From the NCBI RefSeq assembly GCF_002259585.1, contig NZ_MWWS01000004.1, positions 434,001 to 498,000 on the forward strand: 64,000 nt of DNA, given 5' to 3'. The first letter of the stretch is position 1. Each line of letters opens with the position of its first letter. Positions 35,728-45,347 of this stretch are shown here, piece by piece. The stretch is from Bombiscardovia coagulans. GTDB taxonomy: Bacteria; Actinomycetota; Actinomycetes; Actinomycetales; Bifidobacteriaceae. Below the pieces are notes generated by a model. That model had not been told where the DNA came from, did no database searches, and was given only the letters and a program-made list of their open reading frames with translations. The position numbers were made by a program, and so were the translations under genes.

Positions 35728-37311
35728 ATGAACGAAGAAAGCCTCAATCCCTCACCAAACACAAACCCTGAATCCAGTTCACAGGCCGGCTCAGTAGCGG
35801 CACCCCTGCCGACTCCGAGTGAGCATACTAGCCAACATACACTCACTATCAATAACCAGCAGCTGTCGTACGAAGCTACTGTTGGTACTATCAACATTGA
35901 TACTGACAAGGTCAAGCCTGCTGCTTCTATATTTTACACAGCATGTAACCTTCTTGACAAAACCGGGAAGTCAGATAATACCCGCCCTGTAACTTTCGCG
36001 TTTAATGGCGGACCAGGTGCTTCTTCCACTTTCCTCTTAATGGGATCTATCGGTCCTAAACGCATCAATATACCCGATGCAGCACCAGTTCCAGGCTCTC
36101 CTTATGAACTGTCAGACAACCCATATTCAATACTGCCGTTTTCCGATATAGTCTTCATCGATGCTGCCGGTGCTGGTTTTTCAAAAATCGTGCCCGCGGC
36201 CAAGAAGGAACTCTGGTCAGTTGATGGAGATGTTAAAGGCTTTTCAACTTTCATCCGAGCATACCTGAGCAAGTATCACCGCTGGAACTCCCCTAAATAC
36301 ATACTCGGAGAATCCTACGGCACTACCCGCGGTTCTGCCTTGGCATACCAGCTCCAAGAAGGTGGTATAGCTCTCAATGGGTTAATTCTTCTCTCCAGTA
36401 TTCTCGACTACGCATACACGTTCGCCACTTCTGACCAGTACTACATTGGTTACTTCCCTACATACGCCGCCATAGGAAAATATCAAGGGAAAGCAGGCGA
36501 CAACACTTCCATGTCCGACCACCTCCTTGCTGCAAGGGCTTTCGCCAATGGTCCTCTGAGACAAGCATTGTCACAAGGAGACCGTTTGGATGAGGCCACA
36601 AGAGAAAAGGTTGCTCAGCAGTATTCTGAACTCACCGGTTTGACGGAGCAATACGTTCTCGATTCCAATTTACGAGTAATAGATCCACGATTCCGCAAGG
36701 AATTACTCCGTTCACAAGGCAAAATCGTCGGCCGCTATGACGCTCGTACCACTGGCTATGATTTAGACGTCATAAGTGACGATGAAACATTTGTAGTTGA
36801 TGACTCTTTCCTGAACCCTGCATATTCATCCCTTTCGTCAGCTTATTTGCGCGATCACTTAGGCTGGGATGGGCAAGACGAGCGTATAGACTTTGCTGAC
36901 TTCGACTGGAATTCAATGGAACCTGGCAAGGGTTGGACCTGGTGGCACCAACTCCCCGAACACTCCCTGTCATCATGGGGCAGAACACTCCCATTCCCCA
37001 AAGTGACTCCTGATTTAGCAGCTACTATCATTCGCCAGCCGACCCTGAAAGTAATGATTTGCAACGGAATCTTTGATCTTGCCACACCATTCGGGCAAAC
37101 AGAGTATGACATTGACCATATGGGCCTGCCTGAGCCCCTGCAAGCAAACATTGCCTTCACATACTACCCGGCCGGACATATGGTGTACACCAATCCTGAG
37201 AGTGCTGAAAAGTTCTCACAGGTATTACAACGTTTCTATTCCTCTTCAGCTGAAGATATGCCAAAGTTGAATGAACGTCCTGAACTGGCCCACGGATACG
37301 GTATAAACTGA
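35728..37311 (+). CDS. Serine carboxypeptidase-like peptidase, family S10
   Basis: A 527-residue alpha/beta-hydrolase of peptidase family S10 (carboxypeptidase Y type), removing C-terminal residues from peptides. NGGPGASST is the oxyanion-hole motif, GESYGT carries the nucleophile Ser, NGIFDLATPF holds the catalytic Asp, and YPAGHMVYT the catalytic His, so the triad is complete. There is no signal peptide: the first 60 residues are Ser/Pro/Gln-rich and hydrophilic, suggesting a cytoplasmic enzyme for peptide use. The ATG follows AAAGGAG. Monocistronic. Confidence 0.9.
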   Translation: MNEESLNPSPNTNPESSSQAGSVAAPLPTPSEHTSQHTLTINNQQLSYEATVGTINIDTDKVKPAASIFYTACNLLDKTGKSDNTRPVTFAFNGGPGASSTFLLMGSIGPKRINIPDAAPVPGSPYELSDNPYSILPFSDIVFIDAAGAGFSKIVPAAKKELWSVDGDVKGFSTFIRAYLSKYHRWNSPKYILGESYGTTRGSALAYQLQEGGIALNGLILLSSILDYAYTFATSDQYYIGYFPTYAAIGKYQGKAGDNTSMSDHLLAARAFANGPLRQALSQGDRLDEATREKVAQQYSELTGLTEQYVLDSNLRVIDPRFRKELLRSQGKIVGRYDARTTGYDLDVISDDETFVVDDSFLNPAYSSLSSAYLRDHLGWDGQDERIDFADFDWNSMEPGKGWTWWHQLPEHSLSSWGRTLPFPKVTPDLAATIIRQPTLKVMICNGIFDLATPFGQTEYDIDHMGLPEPLQANIAFTYYPAGHMVYTNPESAEKFSQVLQRFYSSSAEDMPKLNERPELAHGYGIN

Positions 37312-37639
37312 CAAAGAAAGCTGGCAGTTATGGGGGTACCCGGCTCCACTAGACCGGGTATCTCGCAATATCCTCGGCGTTCTTTTTGCATAACTTTCCC
37401 AGATGCAAGCCATCTGTGCCTGTTCGTCAGTAGAGAACCAGGTTATATACTGAGATATTCCGCCCCCACCCACATACGTCAGAACAAGTCGTTGCCAGAT
37501 TTTAAGGTAATCATTTCAAGAAACCGTCGAGTCAGAATCAAGCCTGAGCTCAATTTCGCAGGCTTAAGCAGCAGATGAACCGAATATGCATCAGCAAGAT
37601 CCACGATACCTGCGATTGTATTCTTCCACTCAAACCCAC
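37312..37639. other. Intergenic region between convergent genes, 328 bp
   Basis: No gene seen. TACCCGG (37337-37343) and CCGGGTA (37354-37360) form a hairpin 25 nt after the S10 stop, with no T-run; it is a weak terminator candidate. The rest shows nothing I can assign. Confidence 0.4.
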
Positions 37640-38377
37640 TTATAAACCATTAAAGACCTGGTCAGGCCGACGTACGAGACCTATTCGGTTCAGTGGCCAG
37701 TATTTTACATCTGCTATAGCTTCCACTTTATCCACTGGAACCTGCCCCCCATTCATGTCAGACATATGGAAACGTGAGTCAGCCGAATTAGTGCGATTGT
37801 CTCCCATAACAAAGATATAACCTTCTCGTACAAGGACATCGAACTTTTTTTGAGAAGAATCCGATTCGGGCATAATGTACGAAGATTCGTCGATAATTTT
37901 CCCATTAATCAAAACAGGCCCTGATCCGTCTGCTTGCACCCTATCACCTGCCACACCAACCACTCTTTTAATGAGATAGTCGTCCTTAGGGCCATTATTC
38001 AACCAATGATCAGGATCATGAAAAATAACTATATCTCCCCTATGGATTCCTGAAACTTTTGGTTGCAATTTTGACGCAATAAGTTTATCGCCAACTTGTA
38101 AGGTGGGTTCCATTGATTCAGAAGGGATTTCATAGGCACCAAGTATAAAGACTCTCACCAGCACAACGATGATGATACAAATGATAACCCACACAGCCTC
38201 CTGCAGTATGGTAAACCAGAGAGGCTGCTTCGGTTCAGATTGACCCTTATGCCGTTTCCTGCGGTTTTCAGTAAACCACAAGGGTACACTAAGGTGAGTT
38301 TGATTCTTATGCCGTTTCCGATTATTTTTCAGGTAGAGGCCTAGCACACTGCTCGTTGTATCACTGTCCAAACCCAA
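37640..38377 (-). CDS. lepB: Signal peptidase I
   Basis: Cleaves signal peptides from exported proteins at the outer face of the membrane. The 245-residue protein has one N-terminal TM (about 57-79), the catalytic Ser88 in IPSESMEPTL and the catalytic Lys in DYLIKRVVG, then GDNRTNSADSR, the conserved box E. Oddly, residues 17-36 and 37-56 are a 20-residue tandem repeat (12 of 20 identical; each contains RKRHK and ends PLWFT), adding a second basic cytoplasmic segment. Start is TTG 38377 after GAAGGAA, or the TTG two codons later. Not in an operon. Confidence 0.93.
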   Translation of the reverse strand: MGLDSDTTSSVLGLYLKNNRKRHKNQTHLSVPLWFTENRRKRHKGQSEPKQPLWFTILQEAVWVIICIIIVVLVRVFILGAYEIPSESMEPTLQVGDKLIASKLQPKVSGIHRGDIVIFHDPDHWLNNGPKDDYLIKRVVGVAGDRVQADGSGPVLINGKIIDESSYIMPESDSSQKKFDVLVREGYIFVMGDNRTNSADSRFHMSDMNGGQVPVDKVEAIADVKYWPLNRIGLVRRPDQVFNGL

Positions 38378-38481
38378 TTCCTTCCTTCACCCAGCTCGAT
38401 CGCTAGCGTAAGTCTGCCTGTTCATTCAAGCCGGCGTTTTCCACACCACCAATGACATCAAACCCTTAAGCAGATACGTTG

Positions 38482-39399
38482 TTATAGCCACACACCTATT
38501 GCCAAGAAAATGGTGTACCCCACAAAGTATACGGATGCTGCCTTAACAAGTGGGAAAAACGTACGTTCCTTGTCAGGATTTGCATAAAAAGGACGCATAC
38601 CCCAAAACATCGGTAGCATAAGTGGAATAGTGATTAGTACCGGCCAAGGAGACACGTTCGAGAGCCAATTAACGAGCGGCCATAACCCCCCTACTACCTG
38701 TAAAACGCGCATAAGGAGCAGCGAGTGTGGGCGTCCTAGATAAAAGGCTAGGGTATACCGTCCATTTTTGATGTCCTCATCCAAATCCGCCACATTGTTG
38801 GCGAGCTGAAGCGTAAAGGCAATAAGCACTACAGGAAGGCAGACCATAAAAGTCTTACCTGCCAAATCCCAGCTCAATGAGTAGTGCGGTGCTACAGCCG
38901 AGCAAACACATACGAGTTGAACCATATAGGTAATACCCACTGACGCTGCAGCCTCACACAGGGGCGTAGCATTGATAGGAAAAGGACCGGCAGCATAAAA
39001 AATACCGAGACCGTATCCTACTATTCCTAACGGCAACAGTGACCAACCTGCCCGCCAGAGAAGTATCACGGCAGGGACTAGAGAAAGCAAGTAGAGGCTG
39101 AGGCCTAATAGCCAGACACCCCGCAAGGGTAGGTTCAGCCGCCCCATGACATTAGTATGCTTAGCATACCCTTCTCTGTCTTTAGCATGTAAGTAGTCAT
39201 AGTAATTATCTGTAATATTGACAGCTAGGTCAAAACACACAATATTAATTAAAAATAATCCAATATTGACCCAATTGACCACTTGGTAAAAGTATTGGGC
39301 TATACAGGCTCCCATCAACAACCAAGCTAGATTGAGCGGAGCCGTAAAAGCTTCTGTGAGCTCAACAAACGTTGACCACTGTAACCAATGCTTTGTCAT
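38482..39399 (-). CDS. UbiA-family prenyltransferase (MenA-like)
   Basis: An integral membrane prenyltransferase of 305 residues with about eight hydrophobic segments. The first Asp-rich motif is NITDNYYDYLHA and the second is NNVADLDEDIKNGRYTLA, both required for prenyl diphosphate binding. The pattern is closest to 1,4-dihydroxy-2-naphthoate polyprenyltransferases. No other menaquinone gene is in the window and fermenters of this group usually do not respire, so the acceptor is unclear; it could attach a prenyl chain to another aromatic. It would consume isoprenoid precursors made through mvaA/mvaS. ATG with AGGTG. Confidence 0.85.
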   Translation of the reverse strand: MTKHWLQWSTFVELTEAFTAPLNLAWLLMGACIAQYFYQVVNWVNIGLFLINIVCFDLAVNITDNYYDYLHAKDREGYAKHTNVMGRLNLPLRGVWLLGLSLYLLSLVPAVILLWRAGWSLLPLGIVGYGLGIFYAAGPFPINATPLCEAAASVGITYMVQLVCVCSAVAPHYSLSWDLAGKTFMVCLPVVLIAFTLQLANNVADLDEDIKNGRYTLAFYLGRPHSLLLMRVLQVVGGLWPLVNWLSNVSPWPVLITIPLMLPMFWGMRPFYANPDKERTFFPLVKAASVYFVGYTIFLAIGVWL

Positions 39400-39504
39400 A
39401 ACACCTATCCTATTTATTGAAAATTACTATTGACCTTACAAGTCCAGCCACAAATCGTAATCAAACCCCCATATCCACGCGAAAGCAGCGTATGATGAAG
39501 AACT

Positions 39505-39903
39505 ATGGAATTAGGGAGTTGGGCCGAATGGGTCACAGGATTTGCAGAACTATCAGCTGTTGTAACTACGTTATTCTTCTCATTCTATAAAGACTATCAA
39601 GACCGTAAAAAAGATACTCAAGCCACACTCAACTTTTTGAGGATGATGTGCGCAGAAGTCATCAGTTCATTTACCCGTATCGAACAGACTGACAATATTC
39701 TGACGGACGAGAATAAAGAAACTTCGAAAGCCTACACAACCTTCAGATATTGGGTACAAATCAGAACTCTGATAGCCGAATCAGATAAGCAGCGTATCAC
39801 TGACACAGCAAATCAAATTCTTGTACTTTTTCAGCAGTGCACAACCGTTGATGAAGTCCTCAAAAGTAGGGTTCAACAGTCCATGCAGAATCTTTCCAAG
39901 TAG
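39505..39903 (+). CDS. Small membrane-anchored protein of unknown function
   Basis: A 132-residue protein I do not recognise. Residues about 8-28 (WVTGFAELSAVVTTLFFSFY) form one hydrophobic segment, followed by a basic stretch KDYQDRKKD and a hydrophilic helical domain to the end. Such an N-terminal anchor with a cytoplasmic helical domain occurs in several uncharacterised families. No strong SD; ATG chosen as the first in frame. It lies between UbiA and trmB, both on the other strand. Confidence 0.6.
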   Translation: MELGSWAEWVTGFAELSAVVTTLFFSFYKDYQDRKKDTQATLNFLRMMCAEVISSFTRIEQTDNILTDENKETSKAYTTFRYWVQIRTLIAESDKQRITDTANQILVLFQQCTTVDEVLKSRVQQSMQNLSK

Positions 39904-39945
39904 TTTCATGTTTGCCTACAGAGGTTTCACTGTTCAATCTGCCCC

Positions 39946-40815
39946 CTACGATTGGTAAGTAAAATCGTGAATTCGCCGGCCAGCACTAATGCCTTTTCGT
40001 TCAAAATTAGTAAGCACCCTACCCTCAAAACGTTCGGATTCACAGAAAAGAGCATGAGGAAGCGCATCAGCTCTGTCTGCTGTTCCCTTGCCAACATGCT
40101 CTGTCGGTAAGCTGACCTGCAACTGTCCCATATTCCTTAGGAAGGGCAGCGAGTCCAAGACTTCATGAATGTGCAGAGCATAATCCTCGATGTCTGTCGC
40201 TAGCCGCCACAAACCTGACGAAACTAGGGCACGAGACAGGTCTGCTGCGAGCATCGGCTGCACCAAACGTCGCTTATGATGTTTCATTTTAGGCCACGGA
40301 TCCGGGAAGAATGTCCAAACCTCATCAAGGGTGTTGGGGGCTGTAGACGCTATAAATTCGGGAGCGTTCGTGCGGGCAATTTTTAAGTTGCTGAGACCCA
40401 GCTTACCTGCCAGCAACATGGTATGTGCCAAACCTGGCTCGTAGACCTCGAGCGCCAGATAATTACGCTCAGGATGCTTCTGAGCAGCTGCTACTATATT
40501 TTCTCCCTGCCCACTTCCAATTTCCACAGTAACTGGAGCCTGTCGACCGTAAGCTGCTTCTAAGTAGGCACTATCGATACGCAGTCCTGCTTCTACGCCT
40601 AGAGAATCCTCTCGTCCGCCTACCTGCATGAGGTAGGCCGCACTATACTCCCGCCATGCTCTCTCTAAACGAGCGTCTAACTTACCGGACCGTCTGGTAA
40701 AAGATACAATGCTGCGCCTCCTAGAGGACGATTGGGCATTGTCTTGGTTCTTATGTGCTCCTGATGTTTCGATTGAGCTCTCGATAGTGCGTATCTGTGT
40801 CAGTATTTTTTTCAT
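39946..40815 (-). CDS. trmB: tRNA (guanine-N7-)-methyltransferase
   Basis: Methylates G46 of the variable loop of tRNAs with SAM. SAM motif [12 protein letters not shown], then [18 protein letters not shown], the diagnostic PDPWxKxxHxKRR signature, in a 289-residue protein. About 70 N-terminal residues precede the conserved core, Ser/Arg-rich, longer than usual; the real start might lie downstream. I use ATG 40815 rather than the GTG before it. Confidence 0.94.
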   Translation of the reverse strand: MKKILTQIRTIESSIETSGAHKNQDNAQSSSRRRSIVSFTRRSGKLDARLERAWREYSAAYLMQVGGREDSLGVEAGLRIDSAYLEAAYGRQAPVTVEIGSGQGENIVAAAQKHPERNYLALEVYEPGLAHTMLLAGKLGLSNLKIARTNAPEFIASTAPNTLDEVWTFFPDPWPKMKHHKRRLVQPMLAADLSRALVSSGLWRLATDIEDYALHIHEVLDSLPFLRNMGQLQVSLPTEHVGKGTADRADALPHALFCESERFEGRVLTNFERKGISAGRRIHDFTYQS

Positions 40816-41502
40816 CACTACTATTTATATCCACAACAAGGTATAAGCCGACAAATGGGCTTCTGACAAGTATTCAGACCATCGCTCTGATGCACCAAGT
40901 GTTGACAGTATCTGCTCTGCACGGCTTCCAAGATTCTGTTACAAAAGGCTTTCCAAGAAACGGAAACTATGCCAAGTCTAGAGCACATCCACCGCAAGAA
41001 CTAGACCAAGCAGACGAAACCTACCTGACCTCCAACCACCTCTGTGGGAACAGTTGCCACCGCAATGACAATACTTTTACTATTAACCAGCACATTTGCC
41101 GTGGCCTAGGCAGCATCATAGCCATCAAGGGATATCACACATAATGGAAAGAATGAGAGGTTGATATGGTACACCACAACCGAAAAAGGGGAAGCCAACC
41201 CAACAATAGCAGCAATGTGCGCAGTTTCCTCCTGCCTCTGATAGGCTTATACACCCTCACTATTTCCATCTTTACCAGCTACTCTACCTAGCGCATAGTA
41301 AGCATAGATAGACACCAATCTAGTACTCCTCCAGCTGCTGATTTCTCATGTATCAGTAAGTAAGTTTGGGTGATGGAACAGCTCACCCTACGGTTTATTG
41401 AATCTACACATGCTATGCTTGATATTTAAACAAATAAAAACATATTTTATCAATTTCGAACATTTGAAAGCAAGCTCAAGCAGCATTTGGAAAGGAACCG
41501 AC
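40816..41502. other. Intergenic region, 687 bp
   Basis: Long gap between trmB and galE. The only coding candidate is the 41-codon membrane ORF at 41166. The frame 40797-41144 overlaps the trmB start and has no SD. The galE reading frame is open from 41398 but its true ATG is at 41503, so the last 100 bp are leader. No hairpin with T-run or riboswitch is seen. Confidence 0.45.
41166..41291 (+). CDS. Possible small membrane protein, 41 residues
   Basis: ATG 41166 follows GAGAGG at 5 nt. The product has a basic, Asn/Ser-rich N-terminus (MVHHNRKRGSQPNNSSN) and one hydrophobic segment (SFLLPLIGLYTLTISIFTSY), the look of a small single-span membrane protein. No family recognised; the SD and composition are the only evidence. 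Confidence 0.3.
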   Translation: MVHHNRKRGSQPNNSSNVRSFLLPLIGLYTLTISIFTSYST

Positions 41503-42513
41503 ATGTCCGTTCTCGTTACAGGTGGATGTGGCTATATCGGCGCTCACGTCGTCCACGCCTTGCACCAAATCGGTCAAGATGTAGTAGTTGTTGACGACTT
41601 AAGCTATGGTAAGCCATCCCGCATTGAGGGAGCCCGACTGTATGGAGCAGACATTTCAGCACCAGAGGCTGACCAGCGGATTGCAGAAATTATCCGAGAC
41701 AATAATGTAGACTCCGTCATACACTTCGCCGCTCGCAAACAAGTAGGCGAATCTGTCGAAAAACCATTGTGGTATTACCAACAGAACCTTGGTTCCATGC
41801 TCAACGTTTTACGAGCGATGACTGCAACAGACGCTAAAAAGCTAGTTTTCTCTTCCTCTGCAGCGACATATGGAGAGCCTCCAGTGAGTGTCGTCCCTGA
41901 AGATGTAGTTCCCATGCTCCCTATCAACCCATACGGTCAAACAAAACTCATCGGCGAATGGATGGCTCGAGCTTGCGAAGAACCACACGGCATTAAGTTC
42001 TGCGGCCTACGCTATTTTAACGTAGCTGGCTGCGGCCCTGTAGAACTGGAAGATCCTGCCACACTCAACCTGATTCCCATGATTTTCGATCGCCTACAAC
42101 AAAACAAGGCACCAGCAATTTTCGGCAATGACTACCCCACCCAAGATGGAACCTGCATCCGCGATTATATCCACGTCTCAGACCTTGCCGACGCTCACAT
42201 TGCTGCCCTTGAGTATCTCGATCGCGATGAACGCAAGTTTGATGTCTTCAATGTAGGCACAGGAAAGGGAACTTCAGTGCGCGAAATTGTAGATGAAGTC
42301 AAATCAGTTACTGGACTCAATTTCACTGAGGCAATTCACGATCGTCGCCCAGGCGACCCAGCTAAGCTCATAGGATCACCCGAGCGTATCAATAACGAGA
42401 TGGGCTGGCACGCCAAATACAGCGTTCACGAGATCGTAGAGTCCGCCTGGCAAGCCTGGCAAGCTAACCCCAACCACCACATTGATACCACCAATTGGAA
42501 GCAAGCAAACTGA
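41503..42513 (+). CDS. galE: UDP-glucose 4-epimerase
   Basis: Interconverts UDP-glucose and UDP-galactose with bound NAD. The N-terminus MSVLVTGGCGYIGAHVV holds the GxxGxxG nucleotide site; SSSAATYG and NPYGQTKLIGEWM carry the catalytic Ser and the YxxxK pair. The product is 336 residues, standard for GalE. Start ATG 41503 with AAAGGAACCG. Nothing else of the Leloir pathway is adjacent. A paralogous epimerase acting on acetylated sugars cannot be excluded. Confidence 0.93.
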   Translation: MSVLVTGGCGYIGAHVVHALHQIGQDVVVVDDLSYGKPSRIEGARLYGADISAPEADQRIAEIIRDNNVDSVIHFAARKQVGESVEKPLWYYQQNLGSMLNVLRAMTATDAKKLVFSSSAATYGEPPVSVVPEDVVPMLPINPYGQTKLIGEWMARACEEPHGIKFCGLRYFNVAGCGPVELEDPATLNLIPMIFDRLQQNKAPAIFGNDYPTQDGTCIRDYIHVSDLADAHIAALEYLDRDERKFDVFNVGTGKGTSVREIVDEVKSVTGLNFTEAIHDRRPGDPAKLIGSPERINNEMGWHAKYSVHEIVESAWQAWQANPNHHIDTTNWKQAN

Positions 42514-42619
42514 CATACACTCGAATTGCACGTAACCTGGTGTTATCGATAAACGACGCGCCGAGTTTGCATCTTCATCAAGTTCGAGTATGATTTATTC
42601 TTGGTTGTTTAACAGCCAC

Positions 42620-42693
42620 GGCTCCGTAGCTCAGTTGGTTAGAGCGCCGCCCTGTCACGGCGGAGGTCACCGGTTCAAGTCCGGCCGGAGTCG
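42620..42693 (+). tRNA. tRNA-Asp (anticodon GTC)
   Basis: Acceptor GGCTCCG/CGGAGTC, anticodon loop CTGTCAC giving GTC, D-arm GCTC/GAGC, T-loop TTCAAGT, discriminator G73. The T-stem has one A-C mismatch at 49-65. CCA is not encoded, unlike the other tRNAs here. Followed 45 bp on by tRNA-Phe, probably co-transcribed. Confidence 0.92.
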
Positions 42694-42738
42694 CTCGGAT
42701 ATCGACAGTAGATAAACGATTGTCCGTTTCAATAATAA

Positions 42739-42814
42739 GGCTCTGTAGCTCAGTTGGTAGAGCGAGCGACTGAAAATCGCTAGGTCAACGGTTCGATCCC
42801 GCTCGGAGCCACCA
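42739..42814 (+). tRNA. tRNA-Phe (anticodon GAA)
   Basis: Acceptor GGCTCTG/CGGAGCC (one T-G), D-arm GCTC/GAGC, anticodon loop CTGAAAA giving GAA, encoded CCA at 42812-42814. Second gene of a tRNA pair after tRNA-Asp. Confidence 0.95.
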
Positions 42815-42820
42815 TACATA

Positions 42821-42853
42821 CCAAGATTGCATCCGGCACTCTTGGTTTTTCTT
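42821..42853 (+). terminator. Terminator of the tRNA-Asp/Phe pair
   Basis: CCAAGA (42821-42826) pairs with TCTTGG (42840-42845), followed by TTTTTCTTT, starting 6 nt after tRNA-Phe. Confidence 0.8.
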
Positions 42854-43029
42854 TATTCCCCCTCCTCTGCTGTGAGTCCATGCATTCAGAGAAAACAAAA
42901 AGGTTTTGAGTTAGTTGGAATCTATAGACAGTCACATAGGAAATATCAGATTATCTTATAAGTCATCATTCGCAGCAAGAACCATCAAAAGCTCAGGCAT
43001 AGAAACAGTCCTGAGCCTTGAAACGGTTA

Positions 43030-43554
43030 TTATAACTTTTGCAGAACCCAATCTACGATGTAAGGAGCAGTATGCTCGACTTGGTCAATGGCCACTTCAA
43101 ATTCTTCCGGTCCACCATACCAAGGATCAGCTAGGTCGATGTCGCTTTCATGCCCAGGTTGAGTCTTGGGCAAACTAGGATCAAATGACCTATAAAGATG
43201 GACCGCTGAGTGCTTATCCGCAGGCAAAATGCGCAATAACGAACGCATGTGATCAGCCGTCATCGGTAAAAGTAAGTCCGATCCTTGGGCTTCTTCTCTA
43301 CTAATACGGTGGGCAAAGTGATCTTGCGGAACTTCATATCCGCGTTCCTTCAATACTTTTTGGGCCCGACGATCGATAGGATTACCGAATTCTTCATCAC
43401 TGACTCCGCTAGACTCCACCCGAACCTGACTCTCATCAATTCCACGGTCTGCAAAGCACTTACGCAAAATAACTTCCGCCATGGGTGAGCGACAAATATT
43501 TCCTGTACATACTGTCATGACCACAAAAGGCTTTTGTTCACCTGTTAATGCCAT
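43030..43554 (-). CDS. Low-molecular-weight protein-tyrosine phosphatase
   Basis: A 174-residue phosphatase of the LMW-PTP/arsenate-reductase-like fold. The P-loop near the N-terminus is CTGNICRS (Cys and Arg of CX5R, with S after) and the general-acid loop is DPWYGG, both intact. It could dephosphorylate a tyrosine kinase or another substrate; no kinase is adjacent. It lies 10 bp after folA and probably is the third gene of a thyA-folA operon, a position that does not reveal its role. Confidence 0.9.
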   Translation of the reverse strand: MALTGEQKPFVVMTVCTGNICRSPMAEVILRKCFADRGIDESQVRVESSGVSDEEFGNPIDRRAQKVLKERGYEVPQDHFAHRISREEAQGSDLLLPMTADHMRSLLRILPADKHSAVHLYRSFDPSLPKTQPGHESDIDLADPWYGGPEEFEVAIDQVEHTAPYIVDWVLQKL

Positions 43555-43564
43555 CTATTCTCTC

Positions 43565-44236
43565 CTAGTTGACTCTCTCATAGGTGATGTAACGGAAGCG
43601 TTCTACACCCCAATCCTTGGGATTCTGAGCTAGTTGCCATTTCCCTAGCTCACTAACTGACCACAACTTTTGCTGAACAAAAGCCTCTATGTCTGGAGCA
43701 AAGGTGTCTGCGTCAACCTGGGCATCCAAGTCAGTTATATACGCTCTATCTGCAAGCGGAAGTGCTTCCTCAAATAACTGAGAACCCCCAATAATCCATA
43801 TCTCCGAACGATCCATACCGTCCGCAGGAATCGCCTCTTGTCGGGCCACATCTACGGCATCCCTCAAGGTCATCGCTACCGTTGCACCTTGGGCTCGAAA
43901 CTCAGGATTTCGACTTACGACAATATTGTCACGCCCTGGAAGAGGCTTAGACCCCATTGACTCCCATGTGCGACGGCCCATGATAACAGGATGGGATACC
44001 GTCAATTCTTTGAACCGACGCATATCTTCAGTCACATGCCATGGCAGACCACCTTCAAAACCTATGGCTGCTGGCTCACCACCCTTGCTACGTGCCTGTG
44101 CCCAAATAAGATTGATTGTACAAGGACCAGAGAGCTCATCACCGCTCTCGATTTCAGTGCCCTCATCCCCTAACAGCCCGGCGTTACCGGGCACGGGTTC
44201 GTGATAACCGCTGCGGCTACTACTGTCATGCTCCAT
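43565..44236 (-). CDS. folA: Dihydrofolate reductase
   Basis: Reduces dihydrofolate to tetrahydrofolate with NADPH. The core (from about residue 40) has INLIWAQARS, GGLPWHVTEDMRRFKELT with the active-site acid in the usual place after the PW pair, and HPVIMGRRTWESM, followed by IIGGSQLFEEAL. The first 40 residues form a hydrophilic extension rich in Glu, Gly and Ser, before the core. GAGGAG lies 12 nt before the ATG, a bit long. Downstream of thyA by 53 bp, the standard pairing, since thyA makes its substrate. Confidence 0.95.
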   Translation of the reverse strand: MEHDSSSRSGYHEPVPGNAGLLGDEGTEIESGDELSGPCTINLIWAQARSKGGEPAAIGFEGGLPWHVTEDMRRFKELTVSHPVIMGRRTWESMGSKPLPGRDNIVVSRNPEFRAQGATVAMTLRDAVDVARQEAIPADGMDRSEIWIIGGSQLFEEALPLADRAYITDLDAQVDADTFAPDIEAFVQQKLWSVSELGKWQLAQNPKDWGVERFRYITYERVN

Positions 44237-44289
44237 AGTGTGCGTATGCTCCTCATTAATGGATTTGATACAGTATACTACCGGCTAGT

Positions 44290-45165
44290 TCAGACCGCCA
44301 CCGGTGCCTTAAGAGTGCTATGGTGCTGGTAGTTGACGATCTCGAAATCCTCATACTCGTAGCTAAAGATAGAATCAGCTTTACGGATCTGTATTTGTGG
44401 GTAGGGATATGGCTTACGGGAGAGCTGTTCCATAACCTGGTCAATATGATTGTCATAAACATGGCAATCACCACCAGTCCATACAAATTCACCTGGCTCT
44501 AAGCCTGCCTGTTGGGCCATCATCATAGTCAAAAGTGAATATGATGCAATGTTGAAAGGTACCCCAAGGAACATATCACAGGACCGTTGATAGAGCTGGC
44601 AGGAAAGCTTGCCATCAGCGACGTAAAATTGAAAGAGCGCATGACAAGGTGGTAGGGCCATTTGATCTATTTCCGCAGGATTCCATGCGGTGACGATAAT
44701 CCTACGAGAATCTGGATGATTACGGATTAAATCTAGCGCTTTCTCGATTTGATCGATAGTATGTCCCGGGTCCTCAGCGGTAGGAGCCGGCCAAGACCGC
44801 CACTGCACACCATAGACTGGACCTAATTCACCAGTTTGTGGATCAGCCCACTCATCCCATATGTGAACATTATGATCTTGCAGCCAATGAACATTGCTAG
44901 AACCCTTTAGGAACCACAGCAACTCATATGCGACACCCTTAAAAAAGACCGTCTTAGTGGTTAAGAGAGGAAAACTTGAGGTTAAGTCAAAACGCATTTG
45001 CTGGCCGAAAAGAGAAATTGTGCCTGTACCGGTACGGTCCGACTTCAAAGTTCCTTCCCGGAGAATCTTACGTACTAAATCCTCGTAAGGGGTCGCAACA
45101 TCCGTCTCGGGACGAGTGGGAATGCGACTGCGAATATCGTTGAGCTGCTGGGTAGTCAAAGCCAT
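44290..45165 (-). CDS. thyA: Thymidylate synthase
   Basis: Makes dTMP from dUMP using methylene-tetrahydrofolate. The 291-residue enzyme has the catalytic Cys in [13 protein letters not shown], the [18 protein letters not shown] segment that binds dUMP, and the C-terminal STLKAPVAV. It is first of the thyA-folA-phosphatase run. With folA it recycles folate, which matters because de novo folate genes seem reduced here. Confidence 0.97.
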   Translation of the reverse strand: MALTTQQLNDIRSRIPTRPETDVATPYEDLVRKILREGTLKSDRTGTGTISLFGQQMRFDLTSSFPLLTTKTVFFKGVAYELLWFLKGSSNVHWLQDHNVHIWDEWADPQTGELGPVYGVQWRSWPAPTAEDPGHTIDQIEKALDLIRNHPDSRRIIVTAWNPAEIDQMALPPCHALFQFYVADGKLSCQLYQRSCDMFLGVPFNIASYSLLTMMMAQQAGLEPGEFVWTGGDCHVYDNHIDQVMEQLSRKPYPYPQIQIRKADSIFSYEYEDFEIVNYQHHSTLKAPVAV

Positions 45166-45347
45166 GGGTCCCAGTCTAGCAAGACATGTCTTCCTATGCT
45201 ATCGGCCTTTCGAAAAATCGCTTGTACTCACACCAGCAAATAGCATGTTCGTCTGCCAGCTCATGAGATACCTGGAACACTTCCATTTATACCCTGCCTA
45301 GGGTTAGATAGGTAGAAACAAAGAAGGACAAACGATAGGAGGTTCTT

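Noticed and set aside
40797-41144. 115-codon frame overlapping trmB start
   Set aside because: Overlaps the trmB 5' end, lacks an SD and has no protein-like pattern.
41398-41502. N-terminal extension of galE
   Set aside because: GalE begins MSVLVTGG at 41503 with AAAGGAACCG; the extra 35 residues are leader sequence.
42620-42814. tRNA genes as integration sites
   Set aside because: No integrase or flanking tRNA fragment repeat is present near any tRNA in the window.
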